Shown: positions 35,303 to 47,041, counted from the stretch's first letter. The stretch: 64,000 bases of DNA from Sarocladium kiliense (GCA_030734395.1 JAUZTG010000016.1:930001-994000), one strand, 5' to 3'. The notes: generated from the letters alone by a model not told the origin. Translations and numbers: made by a program.

Positions 35303-36112
35303 GGCTGAGGCAGCAATAATGCTTAACAGTAGCTCTCCACCGCGCTATTGTATTTCCATCGAACCGTCTACCAGCCCGTGTACAGCGTCGGGACTGTGAG
35401 TGTCTGCCTCGTCCGCGACACACCACCGGAGCGGGTATGGCGAATCTGGCTCAGCACCGTTTGCCGGTCGTGGTTCGCGGCAGCAGCAGTGGCGGGACTA
35501 TTTGCCTTGCCTGAAGATCTCGCTCGAGTCGGGTCGGTATGACACGTGGTGCTGCAGGCATGCGAAAGTCTTGCGTAGCGACAAGTTCGGTAGGCGACCT
35601 GCAGGAAGGCAGTGCTCGTGCGCGCGCGTGCGTCTGGTCGCGAGCCGAGGATCGAGCGCTCTGGGCCGAATTCGCGGTACAATGTCGCACCAATTGATCG
35701 CCTCGATGGGAGTTGCAGGATCGAGAAAAACCGAGAGGGCCAGAGGGCGACCAGGATAAGTCGTCGTCAAGTAAGGTTAACGTAAGAGCTGGAGAGTCGC
35801 GTGGGGAGCTAAGGCAAGACGAACGGACGAAGCTGCACCGGCGGCGCTGGGCGGGGCCAGACTCGGTCCAAGGGCCGGCGAGGGGCCGGACGCTCATTTC
35901 GTTTCGACGCTTCCGGCTACCCTACAAAGAAGATGACTTTCTCGACTCGGCGGGAGAACAGAATCAGAAACAAACGATGACGGATCTCAGACACTACACA
36001 GTGTTGTTACCCATATCTATGCGTATCAAGCTGAACAAGCATCAAAATATGGCATGTGAGGCTTTGCATTCTTGTGCTAGAAGTGTACATTCATCGTTCC
36101 TATCATGTGCCG
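35303..36112. other. Intergenic, promoter of the RDS2-type gene and 3' side of XDH
   Basis: No gene supported. It contains a GC-rich stretch with alternating CG/TG (about 35605-35632). Confidence 0.45.
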
Positions 36113-39100
36113 TTAGATCGCTACGAAGAAACTCTTCTCGCCCTCCTCCGCCTCAACCCTCGCCCTCTTCATAATCTCATCCTCACACGCCAATCGAATC
36201 CTCTCTACAGTCGCCGGGCTCTCCAATCTCAACAGCCCGGGACTATCATCCTCTCCTTCAATGGCTACAACACCTTCAGCCCTCCTGGCTTCTCGCAGCG
36301 CGTCACGAATCGCGAAGAAAACCGCACTGCCCATGAACAGCGGTGGTTCACCGATGCCTCGGCTGCGCTGAATAGTCCGCAGTTGCGTCCACTCGACGTC
36401 TTTGAGTAGAGACACGTTGAACACCTGTGGAATATCGCGGAACCCAGGGATCTTGTAGGCTCCCGGTCCACGCGTGAAAAGATTGCCTGCCATGGGCCCG
36501 TTCCGCAACCACAGAGATTCCTCCATAGTGAAGAGACCAAGGCCTTGAAGGAAAGCCCCTTGAATTTGGCCATAATCGATGGCTGGGTTGATCGACCGAC
36601 CAACATCCATCTTCACATCTGCACGCACACATGTCCACGTTCCTGTGAGGGTGTCGATCTCGACCTCCGCTGCTGCCACGCCCTGAGTGAAATAGAAGAA
36701 GGCTCGGCCCTTGTTCTCCCCCCAGGTGTAACCGATCTCCGGGGTCTTGTAGAAGCCTTGAGCTGAGAGGTTCACGCGATCAAAGTATGCCGCATGTGCG
36801 ATGTCCTTCATGGTGGCGTCCTTGCCTAGCTTCTCTCTGTATGGTGCGAGACGTTCATTGAGCTGCTCGCAGGCGTTGTAGACTGCGTAGCCATTTAGAT
36901 CAGATGAAGCAGATGCCGCGGTGGGTGAAGCGTTGGCAACGGTGTTCGTCTGTGTCTCTGAAATATACACATTGTCGAGAGGTACGCTGAGGGCCTCTGC
37001 CGCGATCTGTGTCATTTTGGTGTGCAGCCCTTGGCCCATCTCGGTGCCGCCGTGCGCAACGAGAACAGAGCCGTCATGATAAATGTGCACCAAGGCACCA
37101 GCTTGGTTAAGGAAGAGTGCAGTGTATGAGATACCAAATTTGGTAGGAATAAGCGCAAGCCCCCTCTTCCGCCACTTATTTTTCTCGTTGAATTTCTTGA
37201 TCATTTCGCGGCGGGACTCGTACATGGTCTCTTTCTTGACCTGATCAAACATCAGTGGAACATGCCAGTCGTACAAGCTCTGGTTGAAGTGTGTCTGTTC
37301 GTCGTCCTTGTAAAGGTTGATCTCGCGTAATTTCTCTGGCTCCATGTTCAGTCGATCTGCAACCTCTGCCAAGCACGATTCGATCACAAAGTTTCCTTGA
37401 GGACCGCCAAAGCCCCGGAAGGCCGTGTTCGAAACGGTGTTGGTCTTGCACACACGCCCTCTGATATGCATGTTCGGGATGTGGTAGCAACCGTCGACAT
37501 GGAGTACTGCACGCTCCATAACAGCAGGGGAGAGATCGAAACTCCACCCCGCGTTATTGAACAGATCACAGTCCAGAGCCATGATCTTGCCATCTTTGTT
37601 GACGCCAATCTTGTACCGGCCCAGGAAAGGGTGTCTTTGTCCCATGGTGAGCATATCTTCCTCACGCGTAAGCATGTATCGCACAGGCCGTCCAGTTTTC
37701 TTGGCTGCCAGTGCGAGGGAGGAGCTGAGAACAACGGGCCTACTCTCTTTACCACCGAAACCACCACCCATCCGCTTGACTCGAACATTGATCTTGTTAG
37801 CAGCGACTTCGCATACACGTGCCGCGAACGCTTGCCTAGAATTATGTCAGATGAAATCAGGGTATCGTGATGAATCAGCACTCACGTCTCGTTCGCATTT
37901 TGCGTGCTCGCAAAGATCTCCATGACCCCGTCCTCAGGCTTTGGAATCACCACGGCAGCGTTTGTTTCCAAGTAGAAGTGTTCTTGCCCACCCATTCTGG
38001 CTGTGCCTGTGAAGACATGATCACACTTCTTGAAGGCTTCCTCGGTGTCTCCCTTCTTGATTTCACGGAAAACATTGTGAAAGCTGTCATGCTCGATAGC
38101 TTCCTCAATTGTCAATACTGCAGGCAGTTCTTCATATTCCACCTTCACCGCCCTCGCAGCCTCCTCTGCACGAAGCGCAGATTTTGCTAGCATCATGGCA
38201 ATAGGCTGTCCAGCAGTAAAGACTTCGTCCTCGGCAAAGAACACCTCGTCGAAGTTTGGAGGGCCAAATTTGTTTGCCTCCTTCGACGGCATGTCGTCTT
38301 TGTCTACCTTATCAACCACACCTGGAATCTCGAGAGCCGCAGAGTAGTCAATAGAGAGGATCTTAGCGCGAGGCTTGGACGACAAAACCCAGCAGGCGTA
38401 CAATTCGTTCTTCATGGGCGGTATATCGTCCGTGTATTGTGCCTCTCCAGTGGTGTGATTGAGCGCCGCGACATGATTCATAGCCTTGCCAACCACCTTC
38501 TGTTCGTATGCAGCTGCAGTGTGCTCATCGACTTCGCCTCGAGAGATCTCTCGCTCGACCTCGTCAATGGCCTGCTTATCAACATGGTCGCTCTGACCGT
38601 CGAGGATGGTGAGGACGTCGTGGTAGAACCTGTAGAAGAAACCAAATGCAAGGGCCTTGCGGTAGGATGCCATGCCACCAGGAACACTGAACTGCATATC
38701 GAAGTCGTGACCCAAGGCACTCATCACACCTTCAAGGGTGTCTTTCTCGGCGAACTTCCTGCCCACAAGGTATTCCATTGCTGACTTCGCTGCGACAGTC
38801 ATGGCAGCCATGCCGCCATAGATGAGATTACTCTCAGTTACGACTCCATCATCGTCGAGTTTAACCCTCAGAGAGCCTGTGACAATGGCAATGTCGTCAT
38901 CCTTTCTCTTCGCCTGCTTATAAGCACGGAAGAACTCTCCCTTTTCCGCCAAGGCAGGTATTCTGATGGAAGCGATGATAGCGTCACTAGGAAGCGCTGT
39001 CCTACGGTAACCAGTGAAGAATTGCGACATCGGGATTTCAGTCTCCTTGGATGCCGACTTTGCAACAAGGATTGCATTGGCGCCCCAAAATACTGGGTTC

Positions 39101-40345
39101 AAATCGGAAATGGGGGATGCTGTCGCAAGATTGCCAGCAGGGGTGCCCACGTTCCGAATCTGCCTTCCGGCGAAGAATTTCAGTTGCTTCAGCATAGCTG
39201 CAAAGACCTGGCCTCTTGCACTACCGTAATGCTTGATGGCATCTTCACAGATGTGCTCAAGATCTGTCAGGACGACGTTACCGCCAATTTCCAGGTGGTC
39301 TTCCTTGAATTCGTACTGCCTCAGCTCAGGGATATCGCCCACGTAGACCGAAACTGGGTACTGGAGGGCCTTGAACTTTGTCTCTATCTGAGTTTCGGTG
39401 CTGCCACCGATGATCTTGGCCTGTGGATGAGATGCCTTGATTTGCAAAAGTTGATCGAGAGTAACAGGCCTGTACCACCGTTTTCGCTTGTTGCCAAAGG
39501 AAAGTGGTCGCATCTCGTGGTTCTTGAGCGCTGGCGGAAAGATGAGCTCCGTCTCGGGATCGTATGGAATGAAGTCAGGAGGCGTGAACGTTTTCTCCGG
39601 AGGTGTGTCGACAGTGGCCTTGTCCAAGCAACACCCGCCATTTGGTTTGCCGTTGCCATTCTCCATACAACAGCCACCTCCGCCGTTGGCCGTAGCTTTA
39701 CCGCAAGACTCCTCGACGCTGAACGTATTCGCAGCATCGAGAATGGATCGATAACCTGTACAACGACACAAATTGCCATCGAAAGCCTCTTCGATGTCAT
39801 GTTTGGTGGGAGCCCCGTTATTGCGAAGGAGGGCATACAGGCTCATAACAATACCTGGCGTACAGAACCCACACTGGCTGCCGTTTGTTTTTGCGATCCG
39901 TTCTTGTGCAGGATGTGGTCTTTTCGAATTGCCAATTCCCTCAATGGTTACGACATGCTTGCCATCAAGGCTGGCAAGAGGAGCCAGGCAAGCATTGACA
40001 CTTGCATGGTAGATCTTCTTGGTGGTCGGATTGTACTGACTGACAACAATTGTACAAGCACCGCAACCACCCTCTCCGCAGCCACTGGAGGTAAACAGTC
40101 AGTCGAGCTCCCGGATAAGTTGTTGAGGGGCCGAATGAACGACAAGAGGATAGTGCTTACAGCTTAGTTCCAGTGAGTCCGATGCCACGAAGGTACTCGA
40201 GAACGGTTACTTCCGGATCGATTTCATCGAGAACCACTCGTGTGCCATTGAGGAAGAACCGGATGGTATCCTCATACTTCGTGGTGAGAGTAGCCAGTGG
40301 TTCGGGCTGTGTCTCCCGCTCTGGCGAAATGGCGCCTGGGGCCAT
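36113..40345 (-). CDS. hxA: Xanthine dehydrogenase (purine hydroxylase I)
   Basis: Molybdo-flavoenzyme oxidising hypoxanthine to xanthine and xanthine to uric acid, the entry to purine use as a nitrogen source. Exons 40161-40345, 37886-40084 and 36113-37835 give 1368 residues, the normal size. N-terminal 2Fe-2S ligands lie in KLGCGEGGCGACT and the second cluster in SQCGFCTPG and GNLCRCTGYR. The FAD domain includes AKIIGGSTETQIETKF. The molybdenum domain has GQEHFYLET, RMGGGFGGKESR, TAFRGFGGPQG with the substrate Arg, and GEPPLF with the catalytic Glu, which supports xanthine dehydrogenase over aldehyde oxidase. A Cys/Gly-rich linker (GGGGCCMEN, GGCCLDK) sits between the iron-sulphur and FAD domains. 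Upstream DNA has a GATAAG site and a CGG-N6-CCG site that could bind AreA and UaY. The symbol follows Aspergillus usage. Confidence 0.95.
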
Positions 40346-40764
40346 AAGGGCGGCTGAGTTGCCCCGCAGAGGTAGTCGAATGTCTTAAATCGTGAGCAGA
40401 TTCACCATAGAGGAGACTGGATGACGTGAGCAAGAAATGTGAAGATACGAGGCCAGAAGGCGTGATGAAGCTCGGGTGGTGATAGTGGTGTTAGGAAGTA
40501 GGATGCGTGGGCAAGTGGCAAACTGCTGGGTTGGGTGTGGTAGACGCTTGGGGATCGTGACTTCTTTTGATACGGCGTGCAGACGGCCTTGTCCGACTAC
40601 AAACCACGCTGTGTGACGGCCACAGGTTGTTATGCTTAAGCAGATATGCCTGTCACACACGATGAAGCACAGCCCGAGACGGGAAGAAGAGGGTAAGCCG
40701 AGATGAAGATGAGGAGGAGCTGGTAGATAGAAAGTGACAATGAAGAGGAGAGAGGGTCTTCGCC

Positions 40765-40770
40765 GATAAG
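40765..40770 (+). promoter_or_regulatory. GATAAG, candidate AreA/GATA-factor site
   Basis: CGATAAG on plus, 420 bases before the XDH start codon. GATA factors of the AreA type activate purine catabolism genes under nitrogen limitation. A single hexamer is weak evidence. Confidence 0.3.
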
Positions 40771-41015
40771 CGGTGTCTCCATCCCGTGCATCCCGCCCCA
40801 GACCACGATGCGATAGCACCAGACGCTGCAAGCCACTTGCCTTAGTGGGTTACAGCGTGGGACTGCGGAGGCGCATCCCCTGTAATCCAGAAGTTCTCAG
40901 TGGCCACCGGCATATCTCACAGCGACTTCTCTGTGGACGTGCAGCTCCGGCAGATGCCCCACAGGTCTCGAGCCAGTGGGGTGCGGCGCTGTGTTAGCGC
41001 ATCTAGACGCTGCAT

Positions 41016-41027
41016 CGGCCGGCTCCG
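41016..41027. promoter_or_regulatory. CGG-N6-CCG, candidate UaY-type site
   Basis: The sequence CGG-CCGGCT-CCG, preceded by T, matches seven of eight fixed bases of the TCGG-N6-CCGA pattern known for UaY, the Zn2Cys6 activator of purine catabolism. It lies about 670 bases upstream of the XDH start. Function is inferred from motif and position only. Confidence 0.35.
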
Positions 41028-41246
41028 CTGCCGTTGTATCGGCGACTTCCAGCGGCTTTCTAACACTGGCCCCTCAGTCTGTCCAATCATGGACGTGGAC
41101 CAGATCCATGTAGCTATGCTATGAAAGCTGTTGTTGAGCTTTATCAATAAGACAACCAATAGAGAAGACGTTCAGTGCAGCATTACACTTAGGCGAGCCG
41201 CTGTCGACTCCATGTGTGGCCAGAAGGGGGAAGCAGACGGCCTTAC

Positions 41247-41275
41247 CATGATCATGGTCACGTGACTGTCATGAC
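41247..41275. promoter_or_regulatory. Three adjacent palindromes including an extended CACGTG box
   Basis: CATGATCATG (41247-41256), GTCACGTGAC (41257-41266) and GTCATGAC (41268-41275) are each perfect palindromes and nearly touch. GTCACGTGAC is an extended bHLH-type E-box (Cbf1/Pho4-like). The cluster is 447 bases before the ALDH start. Confidence 0.45.
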
Positions 41276-41638
41276 CTGGTGTAAAAGTAAGTTGGCCGAC
41301 TATAGCAAGAACTGTCAGCTTGCGATACCTTCGAGATCGCCCCCAGCTCTTCACATTCATATAGAGTGTTTCTCCAGCTCTCGGTTCATCTCCACTTCGT
41401 CTAATCACACTTGGGGACATCGACCTTGTGCCGTTCCCGACTTTCGCCATGAATCCACCCATGTTGCATCCCAAAACCCGGTGACCATTGCCGACCGGGT
41501 GAAAGAGCCCATCTAAGCACCGCCTCGCTATGAGCCCCCCGTTCGAGGATCCAAGCCAGACCTTGTTGCCAAATGTCCCCAAACGCAAATCGCGGGGTTT
41601 ACGCGGGGAAAGGCACTCGCCATGCGAAATACCCCTGG

Positions 41639-41645
41639 TATAAAG
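41639..41645 (+). promoter_or_regulatory. TATA box of the ALDH gene
   Basis: TATAAAG lies 77 bases before the ALDH start codon, a normal spacing for a fungal core promoter with a short leader. Confidence 0.55.
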
Positions 41646-41721
41646 GCCACCTAATCAAAGGCAACTCTCCTTTCTCCTCTTGACGAGCGGCATCATTATT
41701 CGCTTTTACTTGCTAGGAGCG

Positions 41722-43249
41722 ATGTCTTTCTATAACATAATCAATGGCGAGCGTCGCTCGAGCCCCAATGTCCATCAGTGCACCGATCCTCGCACTGAAG
41801 AGCCACTTTGGGATGCTCCGCTTGCGACTTCAGGAGATCTCGATGAAGCAATTGCAGCTGCTCGGACTGCTCAGCCAGAATGGGCCAAATCATCAGTTGC
41901 TCATCGCCAGATTCTGCTCAAAAAGCTAGGTGAAAGGCTTGGGGAGCACAGACAAGAACTGGTCGAATGTCTGATGAAGGAGACTGGAAAATCAGTGGGT
42001 TTCTTCCTGCCAGGTCTGACCGCGGGATATCTGAAGGACCGACACTGAGTCGCCTTAGGCATTGATCGCAGGCATTGATATAACGAACTCCATCGGCCAA
42101 TGCGAGTACTATGCCGAGGTCGCTCTGGAAGACGAGATTTCTTACGAGGACGACGCCTTGCAAATCATTGCCACCCACCAGCCTCTCGGCGTCGTCGCTG
42201 CTATTTGTCCCTGGAATTTTCCGATCATCCTTTCCAACATCAAGATCGTCTCCGCTCTAGTCACTGGTAACGCGATCATACTTAAGCCGTCACCACTGGC
42301 CCCTTACGCTGTTCTGCGATCCATCGAACTCACCCATGACCTCTTCCCACCCGGTATCCTCCAGGTGCTTAATGGGGGTGCAGATCTCGGAGTTTCGATA
42401 ACATCTCATCCCGGTGTGGACAAAGTGACCTTCACTGGGTCGAGCGTAACTGGGAAGAAAGTGCATGAGAGCTGCGCCAGGACTGGTAAGAAGATCACTC
42501 TTGAGATGTCAGGCAACGATCCCGGAATTGTCTGCGAAGATGTGAACATCAAAGAGGTTGTGTCACTAATTGCTACTGGATCGCTCTTCAACGGGGGCCA
42601 GATGTGCGTGTGCACGAAGCGCATTTATGTTCACGAGTCCATCTACGACGAGTTCCTCGGAGAGCTAGTCAGCGCCGTCGAGACGAACTTCGGTATCAAG
42701 AAAGACCCTACCTCTCCTTCACTCTTCGGTCCGCTTTCAAACAGGATGCAGTTCGAAATCGTATCTACGATGTTGGCGGAGTGCAAGTCCAAGAAATTCA
42801 ACATCGTTTCAGGGGGTCGCATACCGAATGAGGGGGGGTATTGGATTGAGCCAACAATCATATCCAAGCCGGACGAGGACTCTACCATTGTACAGAAGGA
42901 GCAATTTGGTAAGATTCCGCAACTTTCTGCACAAATGCGCCCGTCTTACACCTATATAGGTCCCATTGTTCCTGTTCTGTCCTGGTCTGATGAAGACGAT
43001 GTTATCGCCCGCGCCAATGCATGTGACACTGGTCTGGGAGCAGCCGTCTATTCATCTGATCCTGAACGAGCACAACGTTTGGCCCGTCGCATCGAAGCTG
43101 GTACCGTCTGGATCAATATGGCTGAGTTGCCTCACGTTGGAGGTTACTTCTCCGGGCAGAAGAACAGCGGCTACGGCGGCGAGATGGGGAAGCAGGGGCT
43201 ATTGTCCTACTGCCACACTCAGGCGCTTCAGATTCGTAAGTCGCGATGA
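41722..43249 (+). CDS. NAD(P)-dependent aldehyde dehydrogenase
   Basis: Oxidises an aldehyde to the acid through a thiohemiacetal on the catalytic cysteine. Exons 41722-41994, 42059-42908 and 42960-43249 give 470 residues, the usual family size. The start MSFYNIINGE is preferred over an in-frame ATG at 41701 or earlier codons because a TATA box sits 77 bases before it. Family residues are Asn144 in ICPWNFPI, Glu240 in ITLEMSGNDPG, Cys274 in NGGQMCVCTKR, and EQFGPIVPVLSW across the second junction. The family usually has ELGG rather than EMSG around the Glu, and a second Cys (276) sits next to the nucleophile, both mild departures. The second intron is 51 nt, in frame and stop-free. The C-terminus KNSGYGGEMGKQGLLSYCHTQ is typical. 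The aldehyde substrate cannot be inferred. Confidence 0.92.
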
Positions 43250-43373
43250 GATAGGATAACCGTGCATATAAAAGGGTCGCGTGAAATCCCTGCTATTTTG
43301 CAAATGTGCATTGGGCTTTTGTCTCTTTATCAAGCTAGGTCTTACTCTATACCACCCCGGATCCAATGCCCTT

Positions 43374-45037
43374 TCACATGTACTTCTTCAGCCCTCGAAG
43401 CCTCTCCTTGGCCTCCTCCAGTACACTATCCTCTTTGCATACCGCAAATCTGATGTAATCTTCCGCCAAATGGGCATTCCCCTCCGTATAGAATTCTGTT
43501 GGCGGAATCGCCGCTACGCCCACCTCCTGAATCAAGAACCACGCCAACTTGAAATCCCGAGGCCTGTTCGCAACATGGGGCGGGAATGGGTAGTCCTCCG
43601 GAACCTTGACCTTTGCCATGTTCACGAGCACAAAGTATCCACCCTCAGGCTCAGAGTAAGGCAGGTCAAGCTCGTGCCAAACTTCGTTGAAGCGGTCGAT
43701 CTTAGCCTTCATATCGCGGACAGCATCGTCCCAGAAATTGTGAGCGTCAGCCTGTTCGAAGGCGACGGCACACGCTTCTTGTAGTGGGGAGACGGAGGAG
43801 TAGCAGATACGTGTGTGGGCGGCGGAGACGTATTTGATGAGCTCGGCGGGTCCAAGGAGCCAACCTGGAGATCAGTGTCGTTAGGAGGTGACGGAACTCT
43901 ATGGGTCGGATGATGAAGGGCTACATACCAACTCGCCAGCCAGTAGCGTAGAAGTTCTTGCCAGCAGAGCCGACAGTCAGGGTCAGACGCGCAATCTCTG
44001 GTGATAGAGTGCCGATCCTCGTGAAGGGGACGTAGAACAAACGATCGTACACCTCGTCAGACAGAATGATGATCTCATGCTTGACACAGAGGTCACCAAT
44101 CTTCTGAAGCTCCTCCCTCGAGAACACCTTGCCAACAGGGTTGTCTAAATCCCAATGAGTCAGTTCGGAGAGATCCGCTGAGAGACCTAGCGAGTGCTAC
44201 TCACGAGGTGTGTTGAGAACAATCATCTTCGTCTTGGGGGTAATGGCCTTTTCGAGCTGATCAAAGTCGATAGTCCAGTCCGCGGCAGAGGAGGTCTTGG
44301 TAGCACCAGTAGCGGGAGGCTGCATGGGCACGTAGACGATCTTGCCACCTGGCATCTCAATGTTGCTGATATATCTTCCTATGTGGTCAGTTTTAGCTTT
44401 CAATTTGCCAAGATGTACGGAAGTCTCACTGGTCGAAGAATGGCTCAAAAATGATAACCTCGTCACCAGGCTCAATAAACGCCATGAACGCACTGAGCAT
44501 ACCTGCTCTATTTCAGTATTACCAAGCGATTGGTATCGCAAACAACTTCACTCACCCTCATTCGCTCCCGTCGTGATGGTAACCTCGGTCTCGGGATCAA
44601 TCTTCTTTCCCCAGAACGGCGAGTACGCATCCGCGATCGCCTTCTTCAGTCTCGGCCTGCCCTTCGTAGGGGAGTACTGGTTACACTCCACACGGTCCAG
44701 AGCACCCTTTGCGGCATCAATAATGAATGGCGGAGGATTGTAGCCGAAGAAGCCTTGGCCCATGTTTACGATGGGCTGCTTGGGGGATGCGGCTGCGGCC
44801 TCATTGATGATAGACCTGCGCCCAGTTAGGTGGCTGGGTATGTGAACGGAACGAGGGCGGATCAGGGACGTACCAGACATCTTGTTTCTGGCCGGAGACC
44901 CGAGCTGCGGGCTTGAGCTTCTGACTGAGCGTCATGCTGGTGGTGTAGCCTCTTGTCGCGAACTGGGACAATGACGGTCTGAGGACGAGGTTGTGAAGTT
45001 GTGAGGGAGTGTAAGGACTGAGCCTGGTGAGCAACAT
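43374..45037 (-). CDS. BNA3: Kynurenine aminotransferase / PLP-dependent aminotransferase class I (BNA3-like)
   Basis: Converts kynurenine to kynurenic acid and may act on related amino acids or cysteine S-conjugates. Six exons (44874-45037, 44556-44815, 44430-44502, 44205-44374, 43929-44144, 43374-43864) give 457 residues. The N-terminus (MLLTRLSPYTPSQLHNLVLR) is basic and hydroxylated like a mitochondrial targeting signal; a second ATG (MTLSQKL) could give a cytosolic form. Fold I aminotransferase landmarks are NMGQGFFGYNPP, TTGANEG, EVIIFEPFFDQYI, NTPHNPVGKVF, DEVYDRLFY and the PLP lysine in GSAGKNFYATGWR. These segments follow yeast Bna3 closely. The third intron uses an unusual AAG acceptor; the nearby TAG acceptor would break the frame. 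The gene converges with ALDH, with stop codons 124 bases apart. Confidence 0.93.
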
Positions 45038-45310
45038 GAACGACCTCAGTCACGGTCGCTTTGTCAGCGACGATTGGGCCAGTCTTTCAGGAGGGTGCCT
45101 GATTGGAGCTCGTGGGGTTCAAGAGAGGGACAAAGCGTTGATTTTGGTACTTATTACCGCGGGAATGGAGCTTGTTTATGAGTTTGTCGTGAGACGGGAT
45201 TGCGACATCGGGGAATCGGCCTCGGGTGGGGCCGCTGACTTCATCCGCCTAGTTGGTATGGCGAATCCACCATGCGCTGTGAACAAAGGCTGAGCCAAGA
45301 TCCGATTCAT

Positions 45311-46369
45311 TTACCAGAATGATATCGGTTTGAAGTCCTCTGGTATCTTCAGCTTGACTTTCCCGTCTCCCCATTTCCCGGAATCGCGCAGCTGGACAGC
45401 TTTCTTGCTGCATTCACCCGCCTTCATCCTGCTCCTCACGTCCCAGGCTAGCAACGGTACAAGCAACCCCTCCACAAGCTCATCTCCTCGATTCAAGCTC
45501 TTGAGCAAAACCACATGGTCATGACACTCCTTTGGATAGATTTTGACCCCTTCTTTAGTGTACTTCATTTGCGGCCATTGCCCAACCATCCCCAGCATTG
45601 TGATTCCCAGAGCCCACATATCATCCCCCGTCCCTCGAGAGCGATTGAAGTGCAGAATTTCGGGAGAAAAGTATGCCGGTGTGCCTCGCGGTGGTGAGTC
45701 GGGTATCTTCCAGGTGTACTTTATATCAGCGCAGTCACCGAGGACAGCTTGTAGGGGTTCGAGGCTGCGGATGAGGATGTTTCGTGGCTTGACATCTGAG
45801 TGGAGGCGGCCATCTTCATGGAGATATTCCAGTGCTGATGAAATCTGTAAGAGCAGGTCGAGTGCTTCGCGGCCTGGGAGGCCTTTCGAAGTGTCGTCGA
45901 TTCGTTGCTGCAATGTGCCGCCGACACAGAGCTCGGTGACCAAGAGGATATCCTCAGGCTCTGCTCCTGGCACCTCATCCCAGTCTACGAACTTCAAGAA
46001 GTGATCCTGTTACCTGAGGTCAGCTGTTGAGCTCGCCTTTTGATTCGGAGCCACAACGAGATGCATTGCACTCACATGATCTATCGACTTCAGGATCTGC
46101 GCCTCTTTTCGCATCAAGTGAAGTGTCCTGCACGACTTCCCAGCGAAGACCTGCCCATCACCGACCCTACGAACCTTGTAAACCTTGCTCCAGCCTCCCG
46201 AACCCAAGAGCTCTCCCCGAAGATATCTCACTTGGTTCCTCCCAGAGTGTATCATATCGGATTCGAAACGGTCCTTGTCCGTCCAACTTTTGCCGTGATG
46301 CCCCAACGCGGTGTTCGCCGTGTCCACTCGCCGGACTGACCATGCATCTTGCTCGCTGGGCTTGACCAT
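45311..46369 (-). CDS. Atypical serine/threonine protein kinase
   Basis: Single-domain kinase-like protein of 329 residues from exons 46076-46369 and 45311-46006. The Gly-rich loop GSGGWSKVYK (56-65), Lys78 in VFAGKSC, and Glu in RKEAQIL are normal. The catalytic loop reads LHSDVKPRN, so Asp169 and Asn174 are kept but the HRD Arg is Ser. The DFG motif reads GDCADI: Asp189 is kept while Phe and Gly are replaced. The activation segment has GTPAYFSPEIL and GDDMWALGITML. It could be an active non-RD kinase or a weak one. The chosen start (MVKPSEQDAW) is the last ATG before the conserved part; the frame stays open to 46663, and a longer N-terminus is possible. Substrate and pathway are not apparent. 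Confidence 0.8.
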
Positions 46370-47041
46370 TGTTGTTTTGGAGTTGTAGACTGGAAGCTTT
46401 CGAACCAATTTACGTCTCTTCTGACTTTGATCATGGTTGCAAGGGAAGAAGGCGAGACAGGGCAATGTGGGAACCCTGACACAAGTTTTGGTGTTGCCAG
46501 CTGCTTCAAACACCTGCCAGGTGATACCGCATCTGTATATGGGCGAACCAGCTTCAGCAAGTCCATCTCGTTGATCGCAACTGTTTGCAGCAAGGTGCGT
46601 TTGGATGAGGTACCTCCTCTGTACCCCCATTATTTGGGTTGATATAATTACAGTCGCTTGCATTGTATGCGTCAGGTGATGTGGACATCAGGTAACAAGC
46701 TAAAGCCTTTATTAAACCCATGGCATGGTCTGTGGTATACATCAAAATTCGAGTCCCGAAAAACGCCAATGTCCCTTAATGTCCCTTAACTCTCGTAAGT
46801 CAGCCGTCTCCCATGCCATGTTTCTCGTCTCGCTGTTCAATGGTCCATCGTATACATGTAGAAAGGGAGCAAAATATGGGCGTCCCCGACTGCCCTGTAC
46901 GCCGTAAGAGTGAAGTCCGAGTCCAAATCAAACCAGTAAGCGCTCCGAATTGCGGCGCATGGCGCAATGCACTGATCAAGCGGTGTCAACTAACCCCAGT
47001 CAGCAGCAGTGTGCTCGTGATATCTTGTCACCCATGTCAAG
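46370..47041. other. Intergenic between the kinase gene and KDM4
   Basis: No separate gene supported. The minus-strand frame of the kinase remains open to 46663 but without conserved character. A tandem ATGTCCCTTA repeat lies near 46768-46790. Confidence 0.45.

Larger units (their letters stand above)
40346..41721. other. Divergent intergenic region between XDH and ALDH
   Basis: No gene supported. Candidate regulatory sites inside it (GATAAG at 40765-40770, CGG-N6-CCG at 41016-41027, three adjacent palindromes at 41247-41275, TATA at 41639) are listed separately. Confidence 0.5.

Noticed and set aside
39022..40167. 381-codon open frame on plus
   Set aside because: Exactly antisense to the well-supported xanthine dehydrogenase exon 2; a mirror effect of its codon use.
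36113..45037. Metabolic gene cluster of XDH, ALDH and BNA3
   Set aside because: The three enzymes act in different pathways with no shared intermediates, transporter or dedicated regulator between them; adjacency is likely chance.
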